Assembly: GCA_002508315.1 (NCBI GenBank)
Contig: DAHE01000042.1
Location: forward strand, 4,918-21,387
Length of the DNA: 16,470 nucleotides
Direction of reading: 5' to 3'
Origin: Thermocladium sp. UBA166
GTDB taxonomy: Archaea > Thermoproteota > Thermoprotei > Thermoproteales > Thermocladiaceae
Shown: in pieces, positions 6,549-14,140 of the stretch
Layout of the letters: each line of letters starts with the position of its first letter
Numbering within the stretch: the first letter of the stretch is position 1
Notes under the pieces: generated by a model
What the model saw: the letters and a program-made list of their open reading frames with translations, nothing else
Told to the model about the DNA's origin: nothing
Databases searched by the model: none
Program-made: the position numbers and the translations under genes

Positions 6549-7841
6549 ATGAGCGTCACCACGGATGCTCGTTTATCACGTAGGGTGTACGGGGGATCCC
6601 TGGTGGGATGGGTAATGGATGCCTTTGATCTAAGCATGATGTTTCTATTGGTGCCCATTATGGCTGATGTGTTTTTCCCAGCTAAGTATGGGTTGGCAAT
6701 AGTAGGTACGTGGAGCATATACACTACCACTTTCATCTTCAGACCCATTGGAGGCGCGTTGTTCGGAAGGTTGGGCGATGTAATAGGAAGGAAGAATACC
6801 ATGATGATAACCTTGACGGGGCTCGGGCTAATAGTTTTCGCCACGGGCTTCCTGCCCACCTATGCTCAAGTAGGCGTCTTGGCCCCAATTCTATTATTTA
6901 TTTTCAGGGCGATAACAGGCACCTTCGCTGGCGGGGAGTACGGTAACGGCGCGGCGATTCTAGTGGAGTCCGTGGATCCCGGGAAGAGGGGGTTATGGGG
7001 CGCATTGCTGCAGAGCGGTTACCCAATAGGCTACACGCTAGCGGCCCTAGTCTACCTATCGCTTCATTACGTAATACCAGCCAGCGAGTTCGCGGAGGTT
7101 GGCTGGAGGTGGATGTTCTGGATAGGGCTGATACCAGCAATCGCCGGGCTAGTGGTTAGGCTGGCCATGCCCGAATCAATCATGTGGGAGGACCTCAAGA
7201 AGCGGGGGCAGGTCAATAAAGCGCCATTAACCACAATACTGCGGAATAAGGCGTATCTGTTGAACGTGATGGCCGGCGCATTGGCAATGACCGGGATAGC
7301 ATGGGTATACGGCTTGACCCTGGGCTTCTTCCCAACGCTCCTATCATACCACGGCTTCCTCAAGTTCCCGTTTTTCCTCTACGTGGTGATAGTGGCCATA
7401 TTGATTTCCTTAATCGGCTATTTGACGTCTGGAGCGTTGAGCGACGGCGTTGGGAGGAGGAGCACCATGATCATATTCTCCACAATCGCAGTAGTGCTAT
7501 CCATACCTATATCATACCTTATATTAACGCATGCTTATGGCTACTATGGAACCATGGCATTGGCCAGCTTGATGGCATTCATAACCACCGGAATTTATGG
7601 AGTAATACCTGCATACCTATCCGAGAAGTTCCCGACCAGCATTAGAAGCACTGGAGTCGGCTTCTCGTTCAACGGCGGCTTCATACTGGGCAATTGGAGC
7701 ACGGTATTCCTCTTGCTAATATCACCCCTTGCGTCACCATCGTTCTACGCCTACTGGGGCATTTTCATCATAGTTGGCGAGCTCTTCATAATGGCGTCCG
7801 CCCTTATGTCCAGGGAAACCAAGGGAGCGAGGCTAGAGTAG
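6549..7841 (+). CDS. MFS transporter, carboxylate (SHS/lactate-pyruvate-like) type
   Basis: Major facilitator of 430 residues with about 12 membrane segments. The first helix carries GWVMDAFDLSM (20-30) with two Asp residues, a pattern I associate with proton symporters for lactate, sialate, shikimate and aromatic acids. Motif A appears as GRLGDVIGRKN (73-83) between helices 2 and 3 and again in the second half as SGALSDGVGRRST. The segment after helix 4 (FAGGEYGNGAAILVESVDPGKRG) is also typical of this group, with Glu and Arg residues in the substrate half. The substrate is not fixed by sequence. Its closeness to 2-hydroxyacid dehydrogenase and 2-oxoacid decarboxylase genes suggests a 2-hydroxy- or 2-oxoacid, which is inference. 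Start ATG at 6549 is set by the TATA box 28 bases upstream. Confidence 0.85.
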   Translation: MSVTTDARLSRRVYGGSLVGWVMDAFDLSMMFLLVPIMADVFFPAKYGLAIVGTWSIYTTTFIFRPIGGALFGRLGDVIGRKNTMMITLTGLGLIVFATGFLPTYAQVGVLAPILLFIFRAITGTFAGGEYGNGAAILVESVDPGKRGLWGALLQSGYPIGYTLAALVYLSLHYVIPASEFAEVGWRWMFWIGLIPAIAGLVVRLAMPESIMWEDLKKRGQVNKAPLTTILRNKAYLLNVMAGALAMTGIAWVYGLTLGFFPTLLSYHGFLKFPFFLYVVIVAILISLIGYLTSGALSDGVGRRSTMIIFSTIAVVLSIPISYLILTHAYGYYGTMALASLMAFITTGIYGVIPAYLSEKFPTSIRSTGVGFSFNGGFILGNWSTVFLLLISPLASPSFYAYWGIFIIVGELFIMASALMSRETKGARLE

Positions 7842-7864
7842 GGAAAGCCCCGGGCGCACGGAAC

Positions 7865-7873
7865 GTTTTTAAC
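7865..7873 (+). promoter_or_regulatory. TATA box of the TPR protein gene
   Basis: GTTTTTAAC is centred about 27 bases before the ATG at 7896 and lies in the 54-base gap after the MFS gene, so the TPR gene appears to be separately transcribed and leaderless. Confidence 0.55.
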
Positions 7874-7895
7874 TAAGTATTACATCAATATTAAC

Positions 7896-8249
7896 ATGTC
7901 AATGCATTACATAAAGGGATTCGAGGCGTACATACACGGCTTCTACGATAAGTCCATTAAGGAGTACATGGATGCAATAAGGGAGGAGCCAAGGAACCCG
8001 CTGTACCATAACTGCCTGGGGCTAGCCTTCATGGCGGTTAATAAGTACGAGGAGGCAATGAGGGAATTCGACGAGGCGATAAGGGAGGAGCCCGGCAATG
8101 CCAGTTACCACGCCAATAAGTGCCTTGCCTTAATCAAGGTCGGGAGGTGCAGCGACGCCGTGAGGGAGGCAGAGCTGGCCGAGGCCGATACGTCCTTCTC
8201 TGGGCTTAGCGGTTACGCGCGGGAGAACTGCCACCCGCGCAACCTGTAG
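7896..8249 (+). CDS. Small tetratricopeptide-repeat (TPR) protein
   Basis: A 117-residue soluble protein made of about three TPR units: residues about 3-35 (ending AIREEPRNP), 37-69 (LGLAFMAVNKYEEAMREFDEAIREEPGNA) and 71-97. The repeat AIREEP(R/G)N at 27-34 and 61-68 shows the 34-residue period clearly. TPRs mediate protein-protein contacts; there is no enzymatic domain and no signal peptide, and I cannot name a partner. The last 12 codons overlap the end of the convergent aldehyde oxidoreductase gene by 37 bases, so the two messages would be complementary there. Four cysteines (40, 76, 85, 112) are scattered without a metal-site pattern. Confidence 0.85.
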   Translation: MSMHYIKGFEAYIHGFYDKSIKEYMDAIREEPRNPLYHNCLGLAFMAVNKYEEAMREFDEAIREEPGNASYHANKCLALIKVGRCSDAVREAELAEADTSFSGLSGYARENCHPRNL

Positions 8250-9940
8250 TACCTGTTGAGGAGGCTTTTCATCTCCTCATCGCTTATCCCGGGGTTTTCC
8301 TCGCCTATCCCGCGCCTCACAAGCGTGGGCAACCAATCCATGCTGGGCGTCCAACCCAGCCGCTCGTTTATTTCCCTCTTCAGGTCCATTATGGCAGCGC
8401 CGTCCCTCATCATTTCCTCCAAGTCCATTTGAAAGCCCGTGGCCAGGTTAACCGCCTTAAGCACGTCCTCCGCCGGCGGGTAGCCGTACGTGCATATTAT
8501 GACTGAGTTCTGCACTTGCCTGTAGTCCTGGGCCTTTATTAGGCTCATCACCCTCTCATCAGTATCAACGCTCCACCTATCGCCCTGCTTTATTCCAATG
8601 CTTTCCTGCGTCGCCCCTATGTCCACCGCGTACATCTCGCCTTGCAAGTGGCATGCTCCCCTCGTCGACGTTGCATAAGTCAATGCCTGTAGCTTAAACG
8701 CCCGCGGGTCGTGGGCTGGAATCTCCAATCCCTTAACCGTAGCCACCACGTCTCTATCTATGCCGTGACGAGCTGCGAATCTCTCTAGGCCATCCGCTAA
8801 TTCATTGCCCATCCCCTTCCTGTACGCTATGTCCTGTATTGCTTGGGACACGGAGCTAATCTCATATCCCTTTCCAAGCAGTCCATTATCGACGAAGTAC
8901 CTCACGGCGGATATCACGACGCCGGTCGATATGGAGTCCAAGCCTAGGGAGTTAACCAAGTGATTCCATTCTAGAATGCTCGTCAAATCAGGATTGCCCA
9001 GGAGGGGCCCAAAGACCGCCACAGTCTCATACTCAGGCCCATCTATCTTCGCACCGTTAAGTCTCTCCTCCCTACCGCACCCAATCACGCAGCTAGCGCA
9101 TGGCCTGCTGGCTGGATTGAACATCTCCTTTAGCTTGGTGGAGCTAAGCGCATCATAATTGAACGCCAGCGAGGTGAAGTAATGGGCCGGGACATCGCCT
9201 AAGGCTGAGCCAGCATCCATCCACACCGAGCTGCCGAACTCCCTTAAACTGGCGCTGAAGGCAGCCTCGTACAAGTACTTGGCGACGCGAGAGCTATGGT
9301 TGAGAAAGCCAGCCCTATCGTGCAGAGGCACTTGCTTCCTCCCCCTCACTGCTATCGCCTTCAACATCTTGGAGCCGAAGACTGCCCCCATCCCCGTCCT
9401 TCCGGCTGCCCTGCCGTTATCATTAATCACCGCAGCGAAAAGAACACCATGCTCTCCGGCTGGGCCTATGGCGGCCACGCTATACCCGCCCGGCGATAGG
9501 GCATTTATCGCATCATACGTGGTGGATCCCCACAATCGCGAGGCGTCAATGAGCTTAACCGATCCATCATCTATCACTATGGCTACTGGGCCCTGAGCTC
9601 TACCCATTATCACCAGCCCATCTACGCCGCTTCTCTTCAATTCGAAGCCAAATCTACCGCCCGAGTTAGACTCTCCCAGAAGAGTTGTCTGGGGGCTTCT
9701 GCTCACTATTTCGTGGCGGCCCGACTCCGGAAATGATGTGCCCACGAGGGGGCCCGCGGTTATTATCACTGGGTTATCGGGAGAGAACGCGTCAGCCGAT
9801 CTAGAGTACTTCCCGAACAGGTACGCGCCAAGCCCGACCCCGCCTACGTATCTTCTCCACACGTCTTCCTCCACATCCATGGACCAAACATCTCCGGATC
9901 CTAGGTCAATATGGACTATGTTGTTCCAATTGCCCTCCAT
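8213..9940 (-). CDS. Aldehyde:ferredoxin oxidoreductase family tungsten/molybdopterin enzyme
   Basis: Expected to oxidise an aldehyde to a carboxylic acid, passing electrons to ferredoxin through one 4Fe-4S cluster and a bis-pyranopterin tungsten (or molybdenum) centre. Using ATG 9940 (575 residues, slightly shorter than the roughly 605-residue Pyrococcus enzyme), the cluster ligands are C281-x2-C284-x3-C288 and C483, the expected 3+1 arrangement. Family motifs include AGPLVGTSFPESGRHE (62-77), NDNGRAAGRTGMGAVFGSK (173-191) and TRGACHLQG (426-434). Which subfamily (AOR, FOR, GAPOR or WOR) and which substrate cannot be told by eye. ATG 9940 overlaps the stop of the alcohol dehydrogenase gene by one base (TGATG), and GAGGGGG just upstream can serve as ribosome-binding site; a TTG one codon earlier is less likely. 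Last gene of the operon SCP2-ADH-AOR. Confidence 0.92.
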   Translation of the reverse strand: MEGNWNNIVHIDLGSGDVWSMDVEEDVWRRYVGGVGLGAYLFGKYSRSADAFSPDNPVIITAGPLVGTSFPESGRHEIVSRSPQTTLLGESNSGGRFGFELKRSGVDGLVIMGRAQGPVAIVIDDGSVKLIDASRLWGSTTYDAINALSPGGYSVAAIGPAGEHGVLFAAVINDNGRAAGRTGMGAVFGSKMLKAIAVRGRKQVPLHDRAGFLNHSSRVAKYLYEAAFSASLREFGSSVWMDAGSALGDVPAHYFTSLAFNYDALSSTKLKEMFNPASRPCASCVIGCGREERLNGAKIDGPEYETVAVFGPLLGNPDLTSILEWNHLVNSLGLDSISTGVVISAVRYFVDNGLLGKGYEISSVSQAIQDIAYRKGMGNELADGLERFAARHGIDRDVVATVKGLEIPAHDPRAFKLQALTYATSTRGACHLQGEMYAVDIGATQESIGIKQGDRWSVDTDERVMSLIKAQDYRQVQNSVIICTYGYPPAEDVLKAVNLATGFQMDLEEMMRDGAAIMDLKREINERLGWTPSMDWLPTLVRRGIGEENPGISDEEMKSLLNRYYRLRGWQFSRA

Positions 9941-11064
9941 CAATAGGCCCCCTCGAAAATTAACCTCAAATCATCTTCTCCCGGTATGACTGGGTTAAAC
10001 GATAGCTCGCTGTCTTCCATGGCCTTCCGCACCATTTCGCCCAGCCTAGAATAATAATCATCCCGCTTAATCCCCAACTCGCTTACCTTGATTGGTTGGC
10101 CCACTTTACTGTAGAAATCAAGCAGCCCCTTGATTAAGTAGTCCACGCCCTCCCCGAAGCCCAATGAGCGGCTCACCTCCTCGTACTTAGACCTCGCCGC
10201 AGCATCTGCGCTGTTGAACCTTATCGCGTGGGGAAGGAAGAGTGCGACGGAGGTGCCGTGAGTCACGTGGAAGGTGGCGCCGAAGGCATGCCCCAACGCG
10301 TGGGCCATTGCGGTGCCGCTGTTGGAAAATGCCATGCCAGCCATCGTCGCCGCCAAGTGCATGGAGTCCTTCGCCGCCTCGTCATTGGCCATGGCCGACT
10401 CCAGATTCCCGATTATAAGCTTGATTGCCTTCTCAGCCAAGGCATCAGTAAACGGCGTGGCCGTGTTAGCCGTAAGCGACTCGAAGGCATGAACCAATGC
10501 GTCCAGGCCAGTGGCTCGTATTATTGAGCCCTGGGTTGGGGTGAACGAGGGGTCGAGCACGATTATCATGGGAACCAAGTCGTAATTACCCATCGCTAAC
10601 TTCCGCCCATCATCCGTTAAAACCACTCCAAAGGACGCATCGCTGCCCGTCCCGGACGTGGTGGGCATGGCTATCAACGTCATTCTTGGATTGATGGGTT
10701 CAAATGGATTTAATGACCGCAGGTCCCCGCCTGGAACGGAGAGGAGGTAGGCCAGCGACTTCGCGAAGTCTATGGTGCTGCCGCCGCCTATGGCTATTAT
10801 TGATGAGTAATCGCCCCTCACCTTATCATATGCGTTAAGCACATCATTCACTGACGGCTCCGGAGACACTTCGCTCCACACGGTGTGTTCCACGTTCCTC
10901 AGCATTTCCTTGATCTTATCTCCATGTATCGACAATACGTTGGGGTCTACCACCACCAGCACCTTGCCGCTCAAGTATTTGCCCAGAATTCCTCCCAGGT
11001 CTTTGTAGATGTCCCTTTGATAAATTACCTTGCGTGGAAGGGTGAATATGGGCACTTCACCCAT
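9940..11064 (-). CDS. Iron-type (group III) alcohol dehydrogenase
   Basis: NAD(P)-dependent, metal-containing alcohol dehydrogenase of 374 residues, the normal length of the family. The dinucleotide-binding motif is AIGGGSTIDFAK (91-102), followed by MPTTSGTGSD (133-142). All four expected metal ligands are present: D188 and H192 in GLDALVHAFE, H255 in AMAHALGHAFGA, and H269 in HVTHG. It likely interconverts an aldehyde or ketone and an alcohol; lactaldehyde, butanol and hydroxyacid-oxoacid transhydrogenase relatives exist, so the substrate is open. The ATG at 11064 overlaps the SCP2 stop by one base (TGATG) and the stop overlaps the next ATG in the same manner, so the three genes are translationally coupled. 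It would compete with the oxidoreductase for the same aldehyde. A GTG one codon upstream is an alternative start. Confidence 0.93.
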   Translation of the reverse strand: MGEVPIFTLPRKVIYQRDIYKDLGGILGKYLSGKVLVVVDPNVLSIHGDKIKEMLRNVEHTVWSEVSPEPSVNDVLNAYDKVRGDYSSIIAIGGGSTIDFAKSLAYLLSVPGGDLRSLNPFEPINPRMTLIAMPTTSGTGSDASFGVVLTDDGRKLAMGNYDLVPMIIVLDPSFTPTQGSIIRATGLDALVHAFESLTANTATPFTDALAEKAIKLIIGNLESAMANDEAAKDSMHLAATMAGMAFSNSGTAMAHALGHAFGATFHVTHGTSVALFLPHAIRFNSADAAARSKYEEVSRSLGFGEGVDYLIKGLLDFYSKVGQPIKVSELGIKRDDYYSRLGEMVRKAMEDSELSFNPVIPGEDDLRLIFEGAY

Positions 11065-11486
11065 CACCTCAGAAATTGAGTTGGCACTCGCTGTGCTGCC
11101 TTAACCATCGCTATGGCTGCGGTCGAGTACCGCAGCAGGAGGGCCATGTTTCCCTTAACCTTTAATTGACCCATCAACATGGCCTGCGTTGGATTTATCT
11201 TCCCCTCTATCACCTTCTTCCAGTTATCATATGTGGCTTGTATAATGAATGGAGCGGATGCCTTGGCGGCGTCCACTGGGAACTCGGCGGAGAGGCATTT
11301 CCCATCCATCAAGTTCAATACGAAGGCGGATAACTCCAGGCTCAGTCCAGCCTCCTCTTCCACCCTGAATAGGATGGGATCCTTCCACCCCTTCCCCGCC
11401 TTATTGTATTCCTCGGAGGCGGATAACTCGCTGCAATATCTACTCACCCACTCCCTGGAGGGAAACGTGATTTTTTGATCAATCAT
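11064..11486 (-). CDS. Stand-alone SCP2-like (sterol carrier protein 2 fold) protein
   Basis: A 140-residue soluble protein, first gene of the SCP2-ADH-AOR operon. It matches the SCP2 domain pattern: a strand region with DPILFRVEEEAGLSL (36-50), a middle segment ending FIIQATYDNWKKVIEGKINPTQAMLMGQLKVKG (80-112) and a helix LLLRYSTAAIAMV (116-128). SCP2 folds hold a hydrophobic tunnel that binds lipids or acyl chains. No catalytic residue is apparent, so a role as carrier of a hydrophobic substrate or as a scaffold for its operon partners is inference. The ATG at 11486 lies about 24 bases from a TATA-like box, so the operon message is leaderless. The family call rests on the W-x3-I-x-GK-x-NP-x6-G-x2-K-x2-G pattern. 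Confidence 0.78.
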   Translation of the reverse strand: MIDQKITFPSREWVSRYCSELSASEEYNKAGKGWKDPILFRVEEEAGLSLELSAFVLNLMDGKCLSAEFPVDAAKASAPFIIQATYDNWKKVIEGKINPTQAMLMGQLKVKGNMALLLRYSTAAIAMVKAAQRVPTQFLR

Positions 11487-11560
11487 GTTTGTTTTATTAA
11501 TTATTAATTAAAAACTTTACTTATTAGGAATGCTTTTAAGTTTGAATTAGTTGAAAATCC
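11487..11560. promoter_or_regulatory. 74-base divergent control region of the two catabolic operons
   Basis: Between the ATG of the SCP2 gene (11486) and the ATG of the hydroxyacid dehydrogenase gene (11561) lie two TATA-like boxes. For the minus strand it is GTTTTTAATT (11506-11515), centred about 24 bases before its ATG. For the plus strand it is GCTTTTAAG (11532-11540), centred about 25 bases before its ATG with AGGAAT as BRE-like sequence. A tandem ATTAATT repeat (11496-11509) sits in the minus-strand initiation zone and could bind a regulator. Confidence 0.6.
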
Positions 11561-12490
11561 ATGAAGGCACTGGCTATACTTCCCGGGTTCATACCGATGG
11601 ATCAAATCAAGAAGGCCGCCGCGCAGATACTCCCCGAGCTGGAGCTGACCGCAGACGCCAGCTTCGAGAAAAGCGATGCCGATGTGCTGATAGTCACCAC
11701 GTTCACTAAGGTGGATGCGGGACTGCTCAGCAGAATGCCTAACCTGAAGTTCATACAAGTAGCTAGCACTGGTTATGACAACGTGGATCTGGGCGAGGTG
11801 AGACGGAGGGGAATAATGCTGAGCAACATACCGGTGGCCAACAAGGAGGCCGTGGCGGAGCACGTTATCATGTTCGCGCTAGTTCTGCTGAGAAACTTCG
11901 TGCAATTAAACTCCCAAATAAGGGCGGGCCAATGGCCTGTACTCACGGGGGCGCGGGAGCTCAAGGGCAAGGTCTTCGGGATAATAGGGATGGGAGCCAT
12001 CGGAACGAAGCTAGTGGAGAGACTGATACCTTTCGAGGTTGGAATACTCTATAACGATGTGAGACGGCTCCCGCAGGATAGGGAGGAGTTCTACGGCGTT
12101 AAGTATGTTGAATTGGACGACTTGATGAGACTATCAGATATAGTATCCATACATGTTCCCCTGACTGATAAAACTAGGCACATGATAACGGAGAGACAGT
12201 TGAACCTCATGAAGGATGGAGCGATCTTGATAAACACATCCAGGGCGGAGGTTATTGATGAGAAGGCCCTCATTAAGGCAGTGAAGGAGAAGGGAATAAG
12301 GGTTGGGATAGATGTGTATGAGAAGGAGCCCCCCGACTTCAAATCAGAGCTGTTCTCGCTGGATAACGTGGTGTTCTCCCCCCACATAGCTGGCGCGACC
12401 GTTGAGAGCCAGGAAAGGTTCCTCATGGAAACCATAGCCAATGTATTGAGGTACAAGCAGGGGCTGGAGCCGCAATACAGGGTGGTCTAG
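11561..12490 (+). CDS. D-isomer-specific 2-hydroxyacid dehydrogenase
   Basis: NAD(P)-dependent reduction/oxidation between a 2-oxoacid and a D-2-hydroxyacid. The 309 residues have the usual two-domain layout. Rossmann motif GIIGMGAIG (140-148); the acidic residue closing the second strand is D166 in YNDVRR, favouring NAD over NADP. Catalytic triad: R228 in NTSRAE, E256 in DVYEKEPP and H275 in SPHIAGAT, all present. The substrate-loop signature ASTGYDNVDL (68-77) is intact. Glyoxylate/hydroxypyruvate reductases, phosphoglycerate dehydrogenase and D-lactate dehydrogenase share these features, so the substrate cannot be read from sequence. The stop codon directly abuts the ATG of the next gene, a 2-oxoacid decarboxylase homologue, which implies that the two enzymes act on the same 2-oxoacid. 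Confidence 0.92.
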   Translation: MKALAILPGFIPMDQIKKAAAQILPELELTADASFEKSDADVLIVTTFTKVDAGLLSRMPNLKFIQVASTGYDNVDLGEVRRRGIMLSNIPVANKEAVAEHVIMFALVLLRNFVQLNSQIRAGQWPVLTGARELKGKVFGIIGMGAIGTKLVERLIPFEVGILYNDVRRLPQDREEFYGVKYVELDDLMRLSDIVSIHVPLTDKTRHMITERQLNLMKDGAILINTSRAEVIDEKALIKAVKEKGIRVGIDVYEKEPPDFKSELFSLDNVVFSPHIAGATVESQERFLMETIANVLRYKQGLEPQYRVV

Positions 12491-14032
12491 ATGAAGGGAT
12501 ACGAGGCATTGCGGGAGTCCATTAGGGAGCTGGGCCTACTGCCCGCATTCGGTAACCCCGGCACCACGGAGCTACCCATGCTGCGCGGAATAGATGAGTA
12601 CTACTTGACCCTACACGACTCAATAGCCGTGGGCATGGCAGACGGTTACTCCCAATACGCCTTAAAACCATCGCTGGTCAATCTACACTCGGTCCCGGGC
12701 CTGGGAAATTCGATAGCGTTCATACACACGGCATCCAAGAATAGATCACCCATAGTGATAACGGCGGGGCAGCAGGACAGTAGGCACGCCGTTTATGAGC
12801 CGCTGCTGTACGGCGATTTAACGGAGCTAGTGAATGGATTGGTTAAGATGAAGTACGAGGTGAGGCACGGCGATGATATACCAATAGTGCTCAGGAGGGC
12901 TAGGGCTGTGGCCATGACCCCACCCATGGGTCCCGTCTTCATTTCGTTTCCCATGGATACATTGGACGAGGAGGCCGCATACGAGGCAAAGCGGACTGGA
13001 CATTCACCACCTAACCTGATTGACGAGGAGGCTGTGGATTACATAGTTGATAGGCTAAACCATGCAACCAATCCAGCATTGGTAATGGGGTACGAGGTGG
13101 ATGTGTTCGATGCCTTCAAGGAGGCGGAGGCCATGGCGGACGCGCTTGGATGCCCAGTATACGGGGAGCCGCTCAGCCATAGGTCTCCATTCAACTCGAA
13201 TAATCCAAGGTTTGCCGGCGACTTGCTTCCAGCCTCCACCTTGATAAACATGAAGTTGCTGCCCCACGACTTAATACTTATCATTGGGGGCGGAATTACG
13301 CTGTATCCGTATCTACCATCTCCACTGCTTCCCGGCAAACACATAATATCCGTTGGCTTCGATGTTGATCCAAGGCTGGGGGAGGCGTTCGTAATGAACC
13401 CTAAGACTTTCCTCGCCGCGGCCGCCAAGAAGGTCAAGCATAAGTGTGACTTTAAGAGGGAAGAGGATTTGCTGTACATGAATAAGGTGGCGCGGGCCAG
13501 GTCCACCATGGGGATTGACTACGTCCTTTACAAGATGAAGAAGGCATTCGAGGGCTTCACTGTTGTAGATGAATCGATATCCTACTCCCCCACGCTTAGG
13601 AGCGCGATGGGTTACGGCCATAATAAGTACTTCACGGCAAAGAGCGGCCAGCTGGGCTGGGGATTGGCAGCATCAATGGGCATGTCAATAATAAACAGGA
13701 AAACAGTGGCCGTGATCGGGGATGGATCCTTCATGTACTCCGTGCAAGGGCTCTGGACCGCCAAAAAATATGGATTGCCCACCAAGATCATTGTCCTGAA
13801 CAATGGAGGATATAATATATTGAAGAGCTACGCCAAGAGCTATTACCCGGAGCTGGAGAACGCGGATTACTTGAACATAGAGGCAAGCATAACCGATATA
13901 GCCAAGGGGTTCGGAGTTGAGGCGGAGATCGCCGGCAATGAGCTGCGCGAGCTGGAGTGGTTGCGGGAGGGAAGCGAGCCCAAGCTATTATTAATAAACG
14001 TGGATAGAACCGTTCAAAAAATGTTCTTGTGA
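12491..14032 (+). CDS. ThDP-dependent enzyme, benzoylformate decarboxylase-like
   Basis: A 513-residue member of the 2-oxoacid decarboxylase/acetolactate synthase superfamily: Pyr domain (about 1-165), central domain (about 175-335) and PP domain (about 350-513). The closest pattern I recognise is bacterial benzoylformate decarboxylase (BFD): FGNPGTTELP (20-29), NLHSVPGLGN (64-73), SPIVITAGQQ (86-95), and the ThDP motif GDGSFMYSVQGLWTAKKYG (410-428) with NN (437-438). T25 sits at BFD Ser26, H66 at BFD His70. Two differences stand out: D43 occupies the place of the ThDP-activating Glu47, and the His281 position is apparently Leu271. The reaction may therefore be decarboxylation of another 2-oxoacid, or carboligation. 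Transcribed with the hydroxyacid dehydrogenase with no gap between them. Confidence 0.88.
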   Translation: MKGYEALRESIRELGLLPAFGNPGTTELPMLRGIDEYYLTLHDSIAVGMADGYSQYALKPSLVNLHSVPGLGNSIAFIHTASKNRSPIVITAGQQDSRHAVYEPLLYGDLTELVNGLVKMKYEVRHGDDIPIVLRRARAVAMTPPMGPVFISFPMDTLDEEAAYEAKRTGHSPPNLIDEEAVDYIVDRLNHATNPALVMGYEVDVFDAFKEAEAMADALGCPVYGEPLSHRSPFNSNNPRFAGDLLPASTLINMKLLPHDLILIIGGGITLYPYLPSPLLPGKHIISVGFDVDPRLGEAFVMNPKTFLAAAAKKVKHKCDFKREEDLLYMNKVARARSTMGIDYVLYKMKKAFEGFTVVDESISYSPTLRSAMGYGHNKYFTAKSGQLGWGLAASMGMSIINRKTVAVIGDGSFMYSVQGLWTAKKYGLPTKIIVLNNGGYNILKSYAKSYYPELENADYLNIEASITDIAKGFGVEAEIAGNELRELEWLREGSEPKLLLINVDRTVQKMFL

Positions 14033-14140
14033 AGTCAACCTACCACGTTAAGCGAAACACTACTCTCCTCCCCCATCTAATAACCAAGACACAGATTGCG
14101 AAGCGACTTGACTCAAGTTAATTCATCCGGTCGCACATCC
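14033..14140. other. Convergent spacer between decarboxylase and Elf1 genes
   Basis: No gene seen in 108 bases. It contains a short C/T-rich stretch (14061-14076) and a perfect palindrome ACTTGA-C-TCAAGT (14106-14118), too tight for an RNA hairpin but possible as a protein-binding site or chance. Confidence 0.4.
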
